Assembly: GCF_001546855.1 (NCBI RefSeq)
Contig: NZ_KQ958203.1
Location: forward strand, 50,542-98,837
Reading direction: 5' to 3'
DNA: 48,296 nucleotides
From: Megasphaera sp. MJR8396C
GTDB lineage: Bacteria; Bacillota; Negativicutes; Veillonellales; Megasphaeraceae
The position numbers and the translations under genes are program-made. The notes under the pieces were generated by a model. That model saw nothing but the letters and a program-made list of their open reading frames with translations. It made no database searches and had not been told where the DNA came from. Shown here piece by piece: positions 1-8,359 of the stretch. How positions within the stretch are numbered: the first letter of the stretch is position 1; each line of letters begins with the position of its first letter.

Positions 1-978
1 CCCTTCCCGATCGGACAGGCTGGCGTCGATGCCGAAGACATTCGTCCCCAGGCGTTTGATCTGCCAAGCATTGTCGTCGTTCAAGGTATATTTGAGCCAA
101 CGCGGCATGAGGATAGCTAGGCCGTGACCGTGGGTAATGTTATAGACGGCGGACAATTCGTGTTCCATCATATGGCACGGCGTCATCTGTTCTACGCCGC
201 CGAAGATGAAGCCGTTGAGGGCCCACGTCGAAGTCCACATGAGGTTAGCCCGGGCTTCATAGTTATCCGGTTCCTTAAGGGCAATGGGCGCAAAGGTAAC
301 GACGGTCTTCAAGAGTTCGTCCTGAATGCGGTAAAGCATATCCATCCGCGGCTGTTTCGAGAAATAGACGACGTCAAAGATATGAGCGATCATATCGGCA
401 CTGCCGGCTGCCGTCTGATAAGCCGGTACGGTAAAGGTATTGGTCGGATCCAGGAAGGATACCGTCGGCAGTACGGCCGGCGACACATAAGGCAGTTTTT
501 CCTGGGTATCGACGTTGCTGATGACGGCGCCGGCATCCATTTCAGAGCCCGTAGCGGCAATGGTCAGGACGGTCATGATCGGAAGAGCTCCGGGGCTGGT
601 CGTCTTATTCATGATGAGGTCCCAGCAATCGTCCGTATCGGATACGACCGTGGCAGCCATGACCTTGGAAGCGTCGATAGTCGAGCCGCCGCCGACAGCC
701 AGGATGACGTCAATGCCTTCTTCCCGGCAAATTTGGACACCCTTATTGACCGTCGTGTGGTGCGGATTCGGTTCGACACCGCCCAGTTCGGAAATGGTCA
801 TGCCGGCGTTTTTCAGGATGTCGACGACCTTGTCATAGAGGCCGCTTCGTTTAATCGAGCCGCCGCCATAGACGAGGAGGACTTTTTTACCCAAAGCCGC
901 CGCTTCTTCTCCGAGGTGAGCTAATTGATCTTTACCAAAATAAATTTTTGTAGTGTTCTGAAATACGAAATCGTTCAT
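1..978 (-). CDS. Iron-containing alcohol dehydrogenase (butanol dehydrogenase type), truncated by window edge
   Basis: I read this frame directly; it begins at ATG 978 behind AAAGGAG and runs off the left edge, so 326 residues are visible of the roughly 390 usual for the family. The N-terminus has the Rossmann-like half with GGGS motifs (VLLVYGGGS, VGGGSTIDASK) that bind NAD(P). The iron ligands expected for group III alcohol dehydrogenases are present: Asp and His in GSADMIAHIFD, and two His in the segment HMMEHELSAVYNITHGHG. The sequence resembles NADPH-dependent butanol dehydrogenases (BdhA/YqhD-like), which reduce aldehydes to alcohols in the cytoplasm. It lies 74 nt downstream of the SDR gene on the same strand, so the two are probably cotranscribed. 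Substrate is not determinable from sequence. Confidence 0.9.
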   Translation of the reverse strand, partial: MNDFVFQNTTKIYFGKDQLAHLGEEAAALGKKVLLVYGGGSIKRSGLYDKVVDILKNAGMTISELGGVEPNPHHTTVNKGVQICREEGIDVILAVGGGSTIDASKVMAATVVSDTDDCWDLIMNKTTSPGALPIMTVLTIAATGSEMDAGAVISNVDTQEKLPYVSPAVLPTVSFLDPTNTFTVPAYQTAAGSADMIAHIFDVVYFSKQPRMDMLYRIQDELLKTVVTFAPIALKEPDNYEARANLMWTSTWALNGFIFGGVEQMTPCHMMEHELSAVYNITHGHGLAILMPRWLKYTLNDDNAWQIKRLGTNVFGIDASLSDREG

Positions 979-1052
979 GATAAAACTCCTTTCTGAGTTG
1001 AGGAATTTATGGATAAGGCGCGACAGGAAAGTCGACACCGTTTTTCTCTTAA

Positions 1053-1898
1053 TTAGTGGGTCTGTTTTAAATACTGGAGATCACCGAACCAATACGATGC
1101 CGTCGTACCGCCGTCGATGAGGATGTCACTGCCGGAGATGAAACGACCTTTATGGCTCATGAGAAATTCAGCCAGGTCGCCGATTTCATCGGGTGTACCG
1201 GCACGACCGGCCGGACAGAGGGACAACATCTTACGGTATCCTTCCTTCCGGGGACCATTGAGTTCGTCATTGGCCAGGGGCGTAATGACGATGCCCGGGC
1301 TGATGGAATTGACCGTCGCGCCCCGCTTTCCCCAGTTATTGGCTTCGGCCATGACCCGCAGGACGTTGCAGCGTTTTGAATACTGATAGGCCTTCAAAGT
1401 ATCGTTGATGGCTTTGAGAAAGGGAAGGTCCAGCAGCTCTTCCGTCGGCGTCATGGCCAGCTGATCCGTTTCTTCCTGCGGCAGGGCTCCCAAGCGATGA
1501 CCGGACTGGGACGAAATGATGATGCCCGAACCGTCAGCTTCAATGACTTTGCCAAATTCTTCCAATAAGACGGCCGTACCGTAAAGGTCGACGTTCAAGA
1601 TCGTTTCGACCGAGGCCTGAGACGGCGACACGCCGGCAGCGTTGATGAGGTATTTAATAGCGCCGAACTGTTGGGCGTGATCGATGAGGCCCAAAATGGA
1701 CGAACGCGAGGAAATATCGACGGCCAGGGTGCTCGTTGTAAATCCCGTATTTTCCAGGACCCGGGCTGCCTGGTCGGCATGTTCCTGTTTCAAATCGGCC
1801 AAGACGATGTGACGGCCGCTTCCGACGCGGCGGGCAATGGCCTGGCCGATCTGGCCGGAACCGATTAATACGACGACGTCCTTTTCATTTGCATTCAT
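1053..1898 (-). CDS. SDR-family NAD(P)-dependent oxidoreductase
   Basis: 281 residues, a typical classical short-chain dehydrogenase length. The start at ATG 1898 is preceded by AGGAGGT. The nucleotide-binding turn is GSGQIGQAIA rather than the usual TGxxxGIG, followed by NAAG at about residue 88 and a catalytic Ser in IISSQSG. The YxxxK catalytic pair is in AYQYSKR. The C-terminus has the common SDR ending with SPGIV.TPL and GSDILIDGG. It is divergent from a LysR regulator at 2100 and upstream of the alcohol dehydrogenase, so the LysR product probably controls both (inference). It may act on a hydroxy or keto substrate feeding the alcohol dehydrogenase, but the substrate is unknown. Confidence 0.88.
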   Translation of the reverse strand: MNANEKDVVVLIGSGQIGQAIARRVGSGRHIVLADLKQEHADQAARVLENTGFTTSTLAVDISSRSSILGLIDHAQQFGAIKYLINAAGVSPSQASVETILNVDLYGTAVLLEEFGKVIEADGSGIIISSQSGHRLGALPQEETDQLAMTPTEELLDLPFLKAINDTLKAYQYSKRCNVLRVMAEANNWGKRGATVNSISPGIVITPLANDELNGPRKEGYRKMLSLCPAGRAGTPDEIGDLAEFLMSHKGRFISGSDILIDGGTTASYWFGDLQYLKQTH

Positions 1899-1978
1899 GG
1901 GAATTACCTCCTATATATGAACCGTACCGGTGATATACAATGGATTCTGTCAGGCTTCTTGTTCCTGTTGACAACCAT

Positions 1979-2007
1979 ATTGTACCGAAATCATCCATTT
2001 ATAACAA
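1979..2007 (-). promoter_or_regulatory. Candidate sigma-70 promoter of the SDR/ADH genes
   Basis: Reading the minus strand there is TTGTTA (2007-2002), a 17-nt spacer and TACAAT (1984-1979). The predicted start lies about 75 nt upstream of the SDR ATG. A 10-bp perfect palindrome AATTCGAATT (2006-2015) overlaps the -35 element and is a plausible LysR-type binding site. Confidence 0.5.
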
Positions 2008-2034
2008 TTCGAATTTCAAAGGCTTCTCATTAGT

Positions 2035-2063
2035 TTTACTTATGTCAAAACTCACGGTATAAT
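2035..2063 (+). promoter_or_regulatory. Candidate promoter of the LysR gene
   Basis: TTTACT (2035-2040), 17-nt spacer, TATAAT (2058-2063). It is divergent from the SDR promoter, and the two -35 elements are separated by only 27 bp, which suits shared control by the LysR product. Confidence 0.55.
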
Positions 2064-2099
2064 AACGGTATACATCGCCCTAACGGAAGGAGTGATTCC

Positions 2100-2999
2100 A
2101 TGCTGTTTCGCCAAATGAAGTATTTTATCGCCGTCGTCGAAGCCAAGAGCTTTACCGAAGCCTCGTATGCTTTAGAAATTTCGCAGTCTGCCGTATCACA
2201 GCAAATCAAGGTCCTGGAAGAAGATCTGGGCGTACCCTTATTGATCCGGCACAACCGGAGATTCGCCCTGACCCCGGCCGGCGAGTATTTTTACCGCCAC
2301 GGCAAGGAACTGATTCAGGAACTCGAAGACTTTAAGCGAGAAACACAGCGCCAAGGCGAAGATAAAGAGCTGCAGCTTTCCATCGGCTATCTGAACAACT
2401 ACGTCGGCAGTGAACTCTATGAAACGATTGCCTCCTTTTCCGCTTATTACCCGGAAGTCACGATTCAGATCTTTAACGGGACCCACGAATCCCTCTACCA
2501 GGAACTGCGTACGCGGAAGGCCGACTTGATTCTCAGCGACCAGCGCCGCGCCTTTTCTGACTTATACGAAAACGACATCCTCACGACGGGCACGGTCTAT
2601 GCCGAAATCTCACGTCAAAATCCTCGGAGTCAGCAGGAATTTCTCGCCTTGGAAGATTTGAAACGCTTCCCCTGCATCCTGGTCACGGCAGAAAGTCACG
2701 AGCAATCCGAAGCGGCGTATTACACCGATACCTTAGGGTTTGCCGACAACTTCATCTTTGCCCGGACAATTGAAGAAGCCCGTCTCCTCGTCGCCAGCAA
2801 CCGCGGCTATCTGCCCTTGGAAAATCTGTCACCGACACCACCGTCAGGCACGGCCACCTGCTGTCTGCCCCTCTATCAAGGCAGTCAGCCCATGATGCGT
2901 CACTACTGCCTCTTTTGGCACAAGGACAACAGTACGTACTACGTCGAAGAATTTTCCCGCCTGCTCCACGACCGGATCAATGAATACAAAAACGGGTAA
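2100..2999 (+). CDS. LysR-family transcriptional regulator
   Basis: 299 residues, the normal LysR length. Start ATG 2100 follows GGAAGGAG. Residues 1-60 form the winged helix-turn-helix, with the signature SFTEASYALEISQSAVSQQI and the wing ending in LTPAG. Residues from about 90 form the periplasmic-binding-protein-like effector domain (LSIGYLNNYVGSELYETIA). LysR proteins usually activate a divergent gene and repress themselves, so the SDR/alcohol dehydrogenase pair is the likely target. The inducer is unknown. The GT39 gene starts 93 nt after its stop and might be read through from here. Confidence 0.92.
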   Translation: MLFRQMKYFIAVVEAKSFTEASYALEISQSAVSQQIKVLEEDLGVPLLIRHNRRFALTPAGEYFYRHGKELIQELEDFKRETQRQGEDKELQLSIGYLNNYVGSELYETIASFSAYYPEVTIQIFNGTHESLYQELRTRKADLILSDQRRAFSDLYENDILTTGTVYAEISRQNPRSQQEFLALEDLKRFPCILVTAESHEQSEAAYYTDTLGFADNFIFARTIEEARLLVASNRGYLPLENLSPTPPSGTATCCLPLYQGSQPMMRHYCLFWHKDNSTYYVEEFSRLLHDRINEYKNG

Positions 3000-3092
3000 A
3001 TCACCAAGATATACAGAAAGTTGTCGTTCTATTTAACCTTTATTTAGGCCGTCCGTGTACGATAAAGTATCATTACAAATAGGAGGGATCTT

Positions 3093-4769
3093 ATGCTTTC
3101 TGCCTTACGGCACCACCGGCGTCTGGTACTCGCCTTTTTCTTACTGGCCGCCGCCTTTCTCTACTTGGCCCACATCGGCTCATACCATCTCATCGAACTC
3201 GATGAAGGCCGCTACCATCGCATTCCCATGGAAATGGTCCTGTCCGGCGATTACCTGACGCCCCATTTCGACTACATGCCTTACTTTGAAAAACCCATTT
3301 TACAATACTGGGTCACGGCCCTGGCCATGAAGATCTTTGGCTTCAAGGAATTTACGGGCCGCGTCCTGCCGGCTCTGACCGGTTTTGGCAACGTCCTCTT
3401 AGCCTACGTCCTGGGCCGGTCGATGTACAACGGTCGAACGGGCCTCATGGCAGCCATCATCCTGGCTACGTCGGCCCTGCAGCTGATCGTCGCTTCCATT
3501 GGCGTCCTCGATATGGCCCTGACCTTCTTTGTCGACGCCTGCCTGGTCACCTTTTACCTCTTTGAGCGGACGGAAGAGAAGAAGTATCTTCTCCTCTTTT
3601 ATACCGCCATGGGCCTTGGCATGCTGACCAAAGGGCTCATCGCCATCGCCTTTCCCGTAGGCATCCTCTTTTGGTACGCCATGCTTACCCGGCGGCCAAA
3701 ACTCTTCCTGAAACTCTTCTACGTGCCCGGGATCTTGCTGTTTCTGGCTATTTCCGTCCCCTGGTATTACCTCGTGTCTCAAGCCAACCCGGACTTCTTT
3801 TATTTCTTCTTTATCCGCGAACACTTCCTGCGCTTTGCCACCAAGATGCACGAGCGCTTCCATCCCTGGTACTACTTCGTCCCGGTCCTCATTGCCGGTC
3901 TCATGCCCTGGACGGGTTTTCTGGCCACCTTTTTCAGTAAGAAGGGGATCTTCCGTGCGCCGGGCACGCTGCGCCACAAGCAAGATATCATCCTCCTCTC
4001 CTTGTGGGCCGGCCTGATCTACGTCTTTTACAGCATCTCCGATTCAAAACTACCGACGTATATCCTGCCCTGCTGGCTGCCCTTATCGGTCCTGATCGCC
4101 GCCTCTTTGGAACGGTGCCGCCGCGAAAAATCCTGGCTGGGCCACAGTTTTCTCATCAACTCCCTGCTCTGCCTCCTGTTTACGGCAGCCGGCGTCGTCT
4201 ACCTCATGAACACCGATTTTCTGACGATTGCCGACTTTTTCAGCCACGGCGGCCTGCTCATCGCCTCCCTCCTCATCGGAACGGCGGCTGCTGCCTGGTG
4301 CTGGCATAAGCGGCGCAGCTTCCTTACGGTGTTCATCATCCTCACCGTCATGGCTTACGGCTTTGGCCTCGGCGCTCATCAAATTCAAGGCCAGATTCAC
4401 GATCACCAGACGGCCTACACGGTCAGTCAAGATATTAAAAAGCTGAACATCCCGGACAGTACGCCCATCATCATGTACGACTACTTCATTCCGGGCCTGG
4501 TCTATTATTTAGACCGTCCCATCGCCGCCGGCAACTTCACCGGCGAATTGGAATTCGGTCTCCAACATACCGATCGGACGGGGATGTACTACAGCGACCA
4601 GGAATTGTACGACCTCTGGCACAGCGATAAACCGGCCGTCATCGTCGTCGAAAAGAAATATTTAGAAGAAGCCCTGCGCGTCATCGGAACGGCTCCGGCG
4701 CGGCGAATTACGGACGAAGACTATACAGTCCTCTTAAACGGTCCTGCCGCCCGCGATGCAGCTCAATAA
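3093..4769 (+). CDS. GT39-family (ArnT-like) phospholipid-carrier-dependent glycosyltransferase
   Basis: 558 residues, integral membrane protein; start ATG 3093 follows AGGAGGG. Many hydrophobic segments are visible, about a dozen, beginning with residues 11-28. The first periplasmic loop has the family signature D37-E38 in LDEGRYHRIP, then GDYLTPHF and YFEKPILQYW, closely matching ArnT, which moves 4-amino-4-deoxy-L-arabinose from undecaprenyl phosphate onto lipid A. A hydrophilic C-terminal region follows residue 440. None of the other arn genes is nearby, so the sugar and acceptor cannot be stated; LPS or another surface glycan is inferred from the family. The gene ends just before a strong bidirectional terminator. 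Confidence 0.85.
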   Translation: MLSALRHHRRLVLAFFLLAAAFLYLAHIGSYHLIELDEGRYHRIPMEMVLSGDYLTPHFDYMPYFEKPILQYWVTALAMKIFGFKEFTGRVLPALTGFGNVLLAYVLGRSMYNGRTGLMAAIILATSALQLIVASIGVLDMALTFFVDACLVTFYLFERTEEKKYLLLFYTAMGLGMLTKGLIAIAFPVGILFWYAMLTRRPKLFLKLFYVPGILLFLAISVPWYYLVSQANPDFFYFFFIREHFLRFATKMHERFHPWYYFVPVLIAGLMPWTGFLATFFSKKGIFRAPGTLRHKQDIILLSLWAGLIYVFYSISDSKLPTYILPCWLPLSVLIAASLERCRREKSWLGHSFLINSLLCLLFTAAGVVYLMNTDFLTIADFFSHGGLLIASLLIGTAAAAWCWHKRRSFLTVFIILTVMAYGFGLGAHQIQGQIHDHQTAYTVSQDIKKLNIPDSTPIIMYDYFIPGLVYYLDRPIAAGNFTGELEFGLQHTDRTGMYYSDQELYDLWHSDKPAVIVVEKKYLEEALRVIGTAPARRITDEDYTVLLNGPAARDAAQ

Positions 4770-4830
4770 CATCGACAGCCCGTCATTATGACGGCATCGA
4801 CAATCTAGATGATTCTCTAAAAAAGCATAG

Positions 4831-4884
4831 AAAAAGCCAGCAGCCTTTGGCAATATCCATCGTCAAAAGCTGCTGGCTTTTTTT
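4831..4884. terminator. Bidirectional rho-independent terminator
   Basis: AAAAGCCAGCAGC pairs with GCTGCTGGCTTTT, with T-runs on both strands. It lies between the convergent GT39 gene and the alpha/beta hydrolase gene. Confidence 0.85.
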
Positions 4885-4947
4885 ACATGCTCTCTGTTGG
4901 GAAAGTTCGATGTCTCCACAACTTCTACGCCCTTCATGAGGAAGGAG

Positions 4948-5781
4948 TTATTTTAAGATTTCTTTGAAAAAATCGGCGGCATCTTTGGCTGCTCCATCGG
5001 TATCATGACTGAAGGTGTGATCTTCGCCGTCGATGAGATGGACCTTACCGTTAAAGTAGATGCGCTGATACCGAAGGCTGTACGTATAAGGGGCAATGAC
5101 ATCGCCCGTACCGTGAATCATGTAGGCCGGCCCCTGGTATTGGGACGCCGTTTCGTAAATCGGCAGGGTCTGTGCCGTCTTTACGTAGGCCGCACCGACT
5201 TTGTGGTCGCGGACGTCAATGATTTCCGGCGGATTGAGGGGATCATAGTGAACGCCAAAAATTTGACCGCGGATGGCGTCTTCCCGAAGGACGGCGGCCG
5301 GTGCCATGAGAACCAAGGCCTTGACCTTCTGTGTGCCCAATTCACCGGCTGTCATACTGGCTACGACACCACCTTGCGAATGACCGGCCAGGGCGATGCT
5401 GGTCACGCCGGGAAGCTTCCGTGCATAAGCATAGACGGCCTTGGCATCTTCAATTTCATTGACGACGGTCATGTCTTGGAACCGCCCTTCGCTCTGTCCT
5501 TGTCCGTTAAAATCAAAGCGAATAGACGCAATGCCGTCTTTTTCTAAATCATCGGCCAGTTTCGTCAAAAGCGGCCGTTCCTTATTGGCCATAAAACCAT
5601 GCATGATGATGACCAAGGGATATTCCGTCTTCCCTGCTGGACGCTGGATGACGGCCGACAGTTTGCCGTGGTCCCCGTCAATGGCGACTTCCTGCGACTG
5701 AGCCGCCCCCATGCCGGCTCCCATGGTGAAGAGCCCCAAGGTCAGTAAAGAAAGGCCCAAGATTCGTTTAAATGTTCTCAT
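4948..5781 (-). CDS. Exported alpha/beta hydrolase (esterase/lipase-like)
   Basis: 277 residues from ATG 5781. This start is chosen over an upstream in-frame one at 5847 because GGAGG lies 7 nt before it and the promoter (5828-5856) would start transcription near 5821. The N-terminus is a signal peptide: MRTFKR, a hydrophobic stretch, then GMGAAQSQ, so the enzyme is probably secreted to the periplasm. The fold's catalytic triad is visible: nucleophile Ser135 in GHSQGG, Asp227 in HGTGDVIAP and His255 in GEDHTFS; the oxyanion region is MHGFMANKERP. The family includes feruloyl and cinnamoyl esterases and general acyl hydrolases; a specific substrate cannot be given. It has its own promoter and appears monocistronic. 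Confidence 0.88.
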   Translation of the reverse strand: MRTFKRILGLSLLTLGLFTMGAGMGAAQSQEVAIDGDHGKLSAVIQRPAGKTEYPLVIIMHGFMANKERPLLTKLADDLEKDGIASIRFDFNGQGQSEGRFQDMTVVNEIEDAKAVYAYARKLPGVTSIALAGHSQGGVVASMTAGELGTQKVKALVLMAPAAVLREDAIRGQIFGVHYDPLNPPEIIDVRDHKVGAAYVKTAQTLPIYETASQYQGPAYMIHGTGDVIAPYTYSLRYQRIYFNGKVHLIDGEDHTFSHDTDGAAKDAADFFKEILK

Positions 5782-6094
5782 AGCAAAACCTCCAAAGGCG
5801 AGAAATACAGTCTGATGCTGTATTTCCATTGTAACGCCCCTTGTCAATCATGTCAATATTTACATATTCAACTATTTTAATTATAGCTGTGGTATCTGGA
5901 TTGTCTGATCTATAGGATGAAAGAATATAAAAAATGGTCTACTCGACTTATTCATTCTATTATGTAAGGTAAAACAAGAAATATCCCCTTTCAAACACAG
6001 TAAAAAGGCATCATCTGTAGTCACCATCTTCATAAACTGGCTCTGTCCTTTAATAATTCTCAAAATATTTTATAGAATCATTGCTCACGAAAGG
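5782..6094. other. Intergenic edge of an AT-rich island
   Basis: Right of the hydrolase promoter the composition shifts sharply to AT. An open minus frame (5881-6063) begins with TTG and has no ribosome binding site, so I do not call it a gene. No RNA gene or repeat was seen here. Confidence 0.6.
5828..5856 (-). promoter_or_regulatory. Promoter of the exported hydrolase
   Basis: On the minus strand: consensus TTGACA (5856-5851), 17-nt spacer, TACAAT (5833-5828). It supports translation start at 5781. Confidence 0.8.
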
Positions 6095-7684
6095 TCAAGG
6101 GTTTCCCTTTTTTCGAAGATGTACCCATCTATTATATTTTAACTTACAGAATAATATCTTTTGCCTCAATATACTTAACTCGAGAGCCTCTTTAAAAGGA
6201 ACCTCATTCTCATCAGTAATTTCATCATAAAAAAAGCGCGAAAGGAAATCGATACTAACTGTACCTTGAGGTAAGGGGTCTGCATCCCATAAAAAACCTT
6301 TAAAAAGCATATCCAAATGTGCAAAATCATCAGGATATTTTCCCTTCACTCCATATTCATCTTTTATAAAAACATTCTCGCTAGAAAGATTCGCCTTATA
6401 TTCCTTACGTAATTTTAAAAAAAGACTTTCTTTCATATGACCTATCTCTTTTCGAATTCGTTTTTCAAGACGCCTCTCCTTGTATAAAAGCAAAAGAATA
6501 CTCTCGGTATCTTCAAGACCGTATAACCTGGATATATACATTCTTGGATTAAGGTCTGTCATTATATCATCGAATAGTTTTACATCTCTTGCAATCTTAT
6601 CCTCCATTTCAGGCTGATAATCTACATATTTTCGCCGAAAATCATGACTAGTAAGGTACTCCAAATTTTTAATTTTATATTCCAAAATTAAAAGAGTTAA
6701 TTCTGCATAGCCATATTTTTGAAATTTCAACCACCCTGTACATGGTCTATTCTGGAAGACGTTATCCATCATCAATTTTTCTTTATCGATGTAATTCAAT
6801 AAATCTCCTCTTAAAACATAGTATTCTCCGGTCCCCCTAGCGAACATTTTGGAACAGTTATGGTCTTCTACCCACTTGTCAACCTCTTCTAATGTCGCTA
6901 GGTTAAGAATCTTTTTTAGCTCTTCGCGACTATAGCAATATTTGGGTACTTTATATTTTAATCTTATAGTCGCATTGGGCGGCAGGGAATTTCGGTCTAA
7001 AAGGTCTTCTTCCCAAATATAATAATCATCCATATTTCTATTGAGCAATTTAGGAATATTGTTTTCTTCTACCCATTTATCCACTAATTCCAATGAATCA
7101 AAAGCAAGCGCTTCTTGAACTTCTTCGCGGCTATAACATTGCAGTGCCAACAGATGAAGTGTTTCATATCTTCCATTTAGAGTATTATCTTCAAGAAAGT
7201 TGAGGTCTTTAGGTTGATTTAAAAGCGATTTTTCTTTATGATTCGTTCTCTTCTCTTTCCCACTTTTTATATCAAAGTAGTACTGTAAAATATATTCTAA
7301 AATCTTCATGGAATCATATACCGTGCCTCCATGAGTCGCCAATGGATCCTCATATTTAAATTCATCCTTATTAGAGCGTTCATCAGCTTTATCGATATAT
7401 TTCTTAGTGAATTTACCAGCAGACTTAATTTTTTTAAAAGGTATCAGAGTTTGAACAGTCTCACATTTATAATCAGGAAATAACTTCCGAAAATATTCGG
7501 CACGTTTTTTTTGAATTTTAGCGAAAACTTTTTTTCTAGTTTCTCTACCGTCTGTAAAACGAGTAAAATAATAAAAATCTCCCCATGGAGCACATATTTT
7601 TCTCTTTAATTCTTCTTTTGTGAGTAAATATAGATGCTCATGCTGTATTTGAACTTCCATCTTTTTTTTATCAAGTACTTTCAT
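6095..7684 (-). CDS. Uncharacterised protein with tandem HTH-like repeats
   Basis: I do not recognise this protein. It has 529 residues from ATG 7684 or 532 from GTG 7693; a GAAAGG lies just upstream, but a strong promoter at 7702-7730 would start the mRNA within that site, so the exact start is uncertain. It is lysine- and glutamate-rich, without signal peptide or membrane segment. Two imperfect repeats of about 50 residues, near positions 186-236 and 253-303 (GTG numbering), share CYSREE(L/V), LE.VDKWVE and YY....DLL. This layout resembles the excisionase/MerR-type HTH_17 fold, so DNA binding is inferred. Codon and base use are much more AT-rich than the flanking genes, pointing to recent acquisition. 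It is divergent from a 90-residue protein with a mirrored promoter. Confidence 0.7.
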   Translation of the reverse strand: MKVLDKKKMEVQIQHEHLYLLTKEELKRKICAPWGDFYYFTRFTDGRETRKKVFAKIQKKRAEYFRKLFPDYKCETVQTLIPFKKIKSAGKFTKKYIDKADERSNKDEFKYEDPLATHGGTVYDSMKILEYILQYYFDIKSGKEKRTNHKEKSLLNQPKDLNFLEDNTLNGRYETLHLLALQCYSREEVQEALAFDSLELVDKWVEENNIPKLLNRNMDDYYIWEEDLLDRNSLPPNATIRLKYKVPKYCYSREELKKILNLATLEEVDKWVEDHNCSKMFARGTGEYYVLRGDLLNYIDKEKLMMDNVFQNRPCTGWLKFQKYGYAELTLLILEYKIKNLEYLTSHDFRRKYVDYQPEMEDKIARDVKLFDDIMTDLNPRMYISRLYGLEDTESILLLLYKERRLEKRIRKEIGHMKESLFLKLRKEYKANLSSENVFIKDEYGVKGKYPDDFAHLDMLFKGFLWDADPLPQGTVSIDFLSRFFYDEITDENEVPFKEALELSILRQKILFCKLKYNRWVHLRKKGNP

Positions 7685-7701
7685 TAAATTCACAACCTTT
7701 C

Positions 7702-7730
7702 ATTATATTCTAAAAACACGAGCCTGTCAG
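7702..7730 (-). promoter_or_regulatory. Promoter of the HTH-repeat gene
   Basis: Minus strand CTGACA (7730-7725), 17-nt spacer, TATAAT (7707-7702). The -35, spacer length and -10 are the same as in the divergent promoter at 7781-7809. Transcription would start near 7695, leaving almost no leader. Confidence 0.6.
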
Positions 7731-7780
7731 TACAATGTCATCTATTAACAACGGGTAAGCTATAAATGCAAGCTCCCCCT

Positions 7781-7809
7781 CTGACAAGTATCTTAAAGGC
7801 CGTTATAAT
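7781..7809 (+). promoter_or_regulatory. Promoter of the 90-residue island gene
   Basis: CTGACA (7781-7786), 17-nt spacer, TATAAT (7804-7809), followed by a leader of about 35 nt and the start codon at 7851. Confidence 0.65.
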
Positions 7810-7850
7810 ATTGCTATCAAGGAAGGTTTTAATTAAAGGAGTTGATTTCT

Positions 7851-8123
7851 ATGGGACCATTAGAGAAAAGAAATAAATGGATTATCCAAAAAGCAAAAGA
7901 AATAATTGAAAGGAAAGGACTAACCGGTTATCTTGAGATGGAGCCTATTCCCAATAAATTCAAATATCGCCCGCGATTATACCGTGATAAGGCAACTAAA
8001 ATGGCTCACTTTACCGTTTTAATGTGGGAGGTAAATAAGCTGTCGGATGAAGAATGTTTGCAAGAATTGGAACGCCTAATTGATGCTGCTCGTGACCATT
8101 TTTTTCCCAGTCTTTCTTTATAG
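7851..8123 (+). CDS. Small uncharacterised protein (90 aa)
   Basis: Start ATG 7851 is preceded at 9 nt by AAAGGAG; an in-frame TTG at 7842 overlaps that site and is rejected. The protein is basic in its N-terminal half, with predicted helices around KAKEIIERKGL and in the C-terminal stretch EECLQELERLIDAARDHF. No known motif, signal peptide or membrane segment is seen. Base use is AT-rich like the divergent HTH-repeat gene, and both share mirrored promoters, so the two probably form one acquired unit. The function is unknown. Confidence 0.7.
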   Translation: MGPLEKRNKWIIQKAKEIIERKGLTGYLEMEPIPNKFKYRPRLYRDKATKMAHFTVLMWEVNKLSDEECLQELERLIDAARDHFFPSLSL

Positions 8124-8294
8124 TAATGCATATTTTAAGAAGTAAATTACTCCAAAAATACTTATTAAATTAGAGAAACACTTATGTTTATTATAACATA
8201 AACTATTAAGATTTTATTTTCACCTGTAATATTGGAGATGAACGAGACCACTAAAGGTATTAACACTCAATAAAACTCAATTCTTGTAATACAT
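8124..8294. other. AT-rich intergenic tail of the island
   Basis: No open frame with a ribosome binding site, tRNA or att-like repeat was seen. The composition returns to normal at the hairpin beginning at 8295. Confidence 0.5.
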
Positions 8295-8334
8295 AACCCC
8301 CAGTCTGCGCTAAGCCTAGAACAGACTGGGGGTT
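8295..8334. terminator. Hairpin between convergent genes, probable terminator
   Basis: A perfect 13-bp stem, AACCCCCAGTCTG with CAGACTGGGGGTT, and a 14-nt loop. A T-run follows on the plus strand after a few bases (8344-8350). It separates the island gene from mutM. Without an immediate T-run its termination strength is uncertain. Confidence 0.55.
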
Positions 8335-8359
8335 GTCGCTATATTTTTTTACAATACGT

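Noticed and set aside
124-924. Open plus-strand frame of 266 codons at the left edge
   Set aside because: Antisense to the truncated iron alcohol dehydrogenase, whose motifs are clear.
5881-6063. Minus-strand frame of 60 codons in the AT-rich island
   Set aside because: Starts with TTG, no ribosome binding site, no recognisable sequence; frames of this length occur by chance in such DNA.
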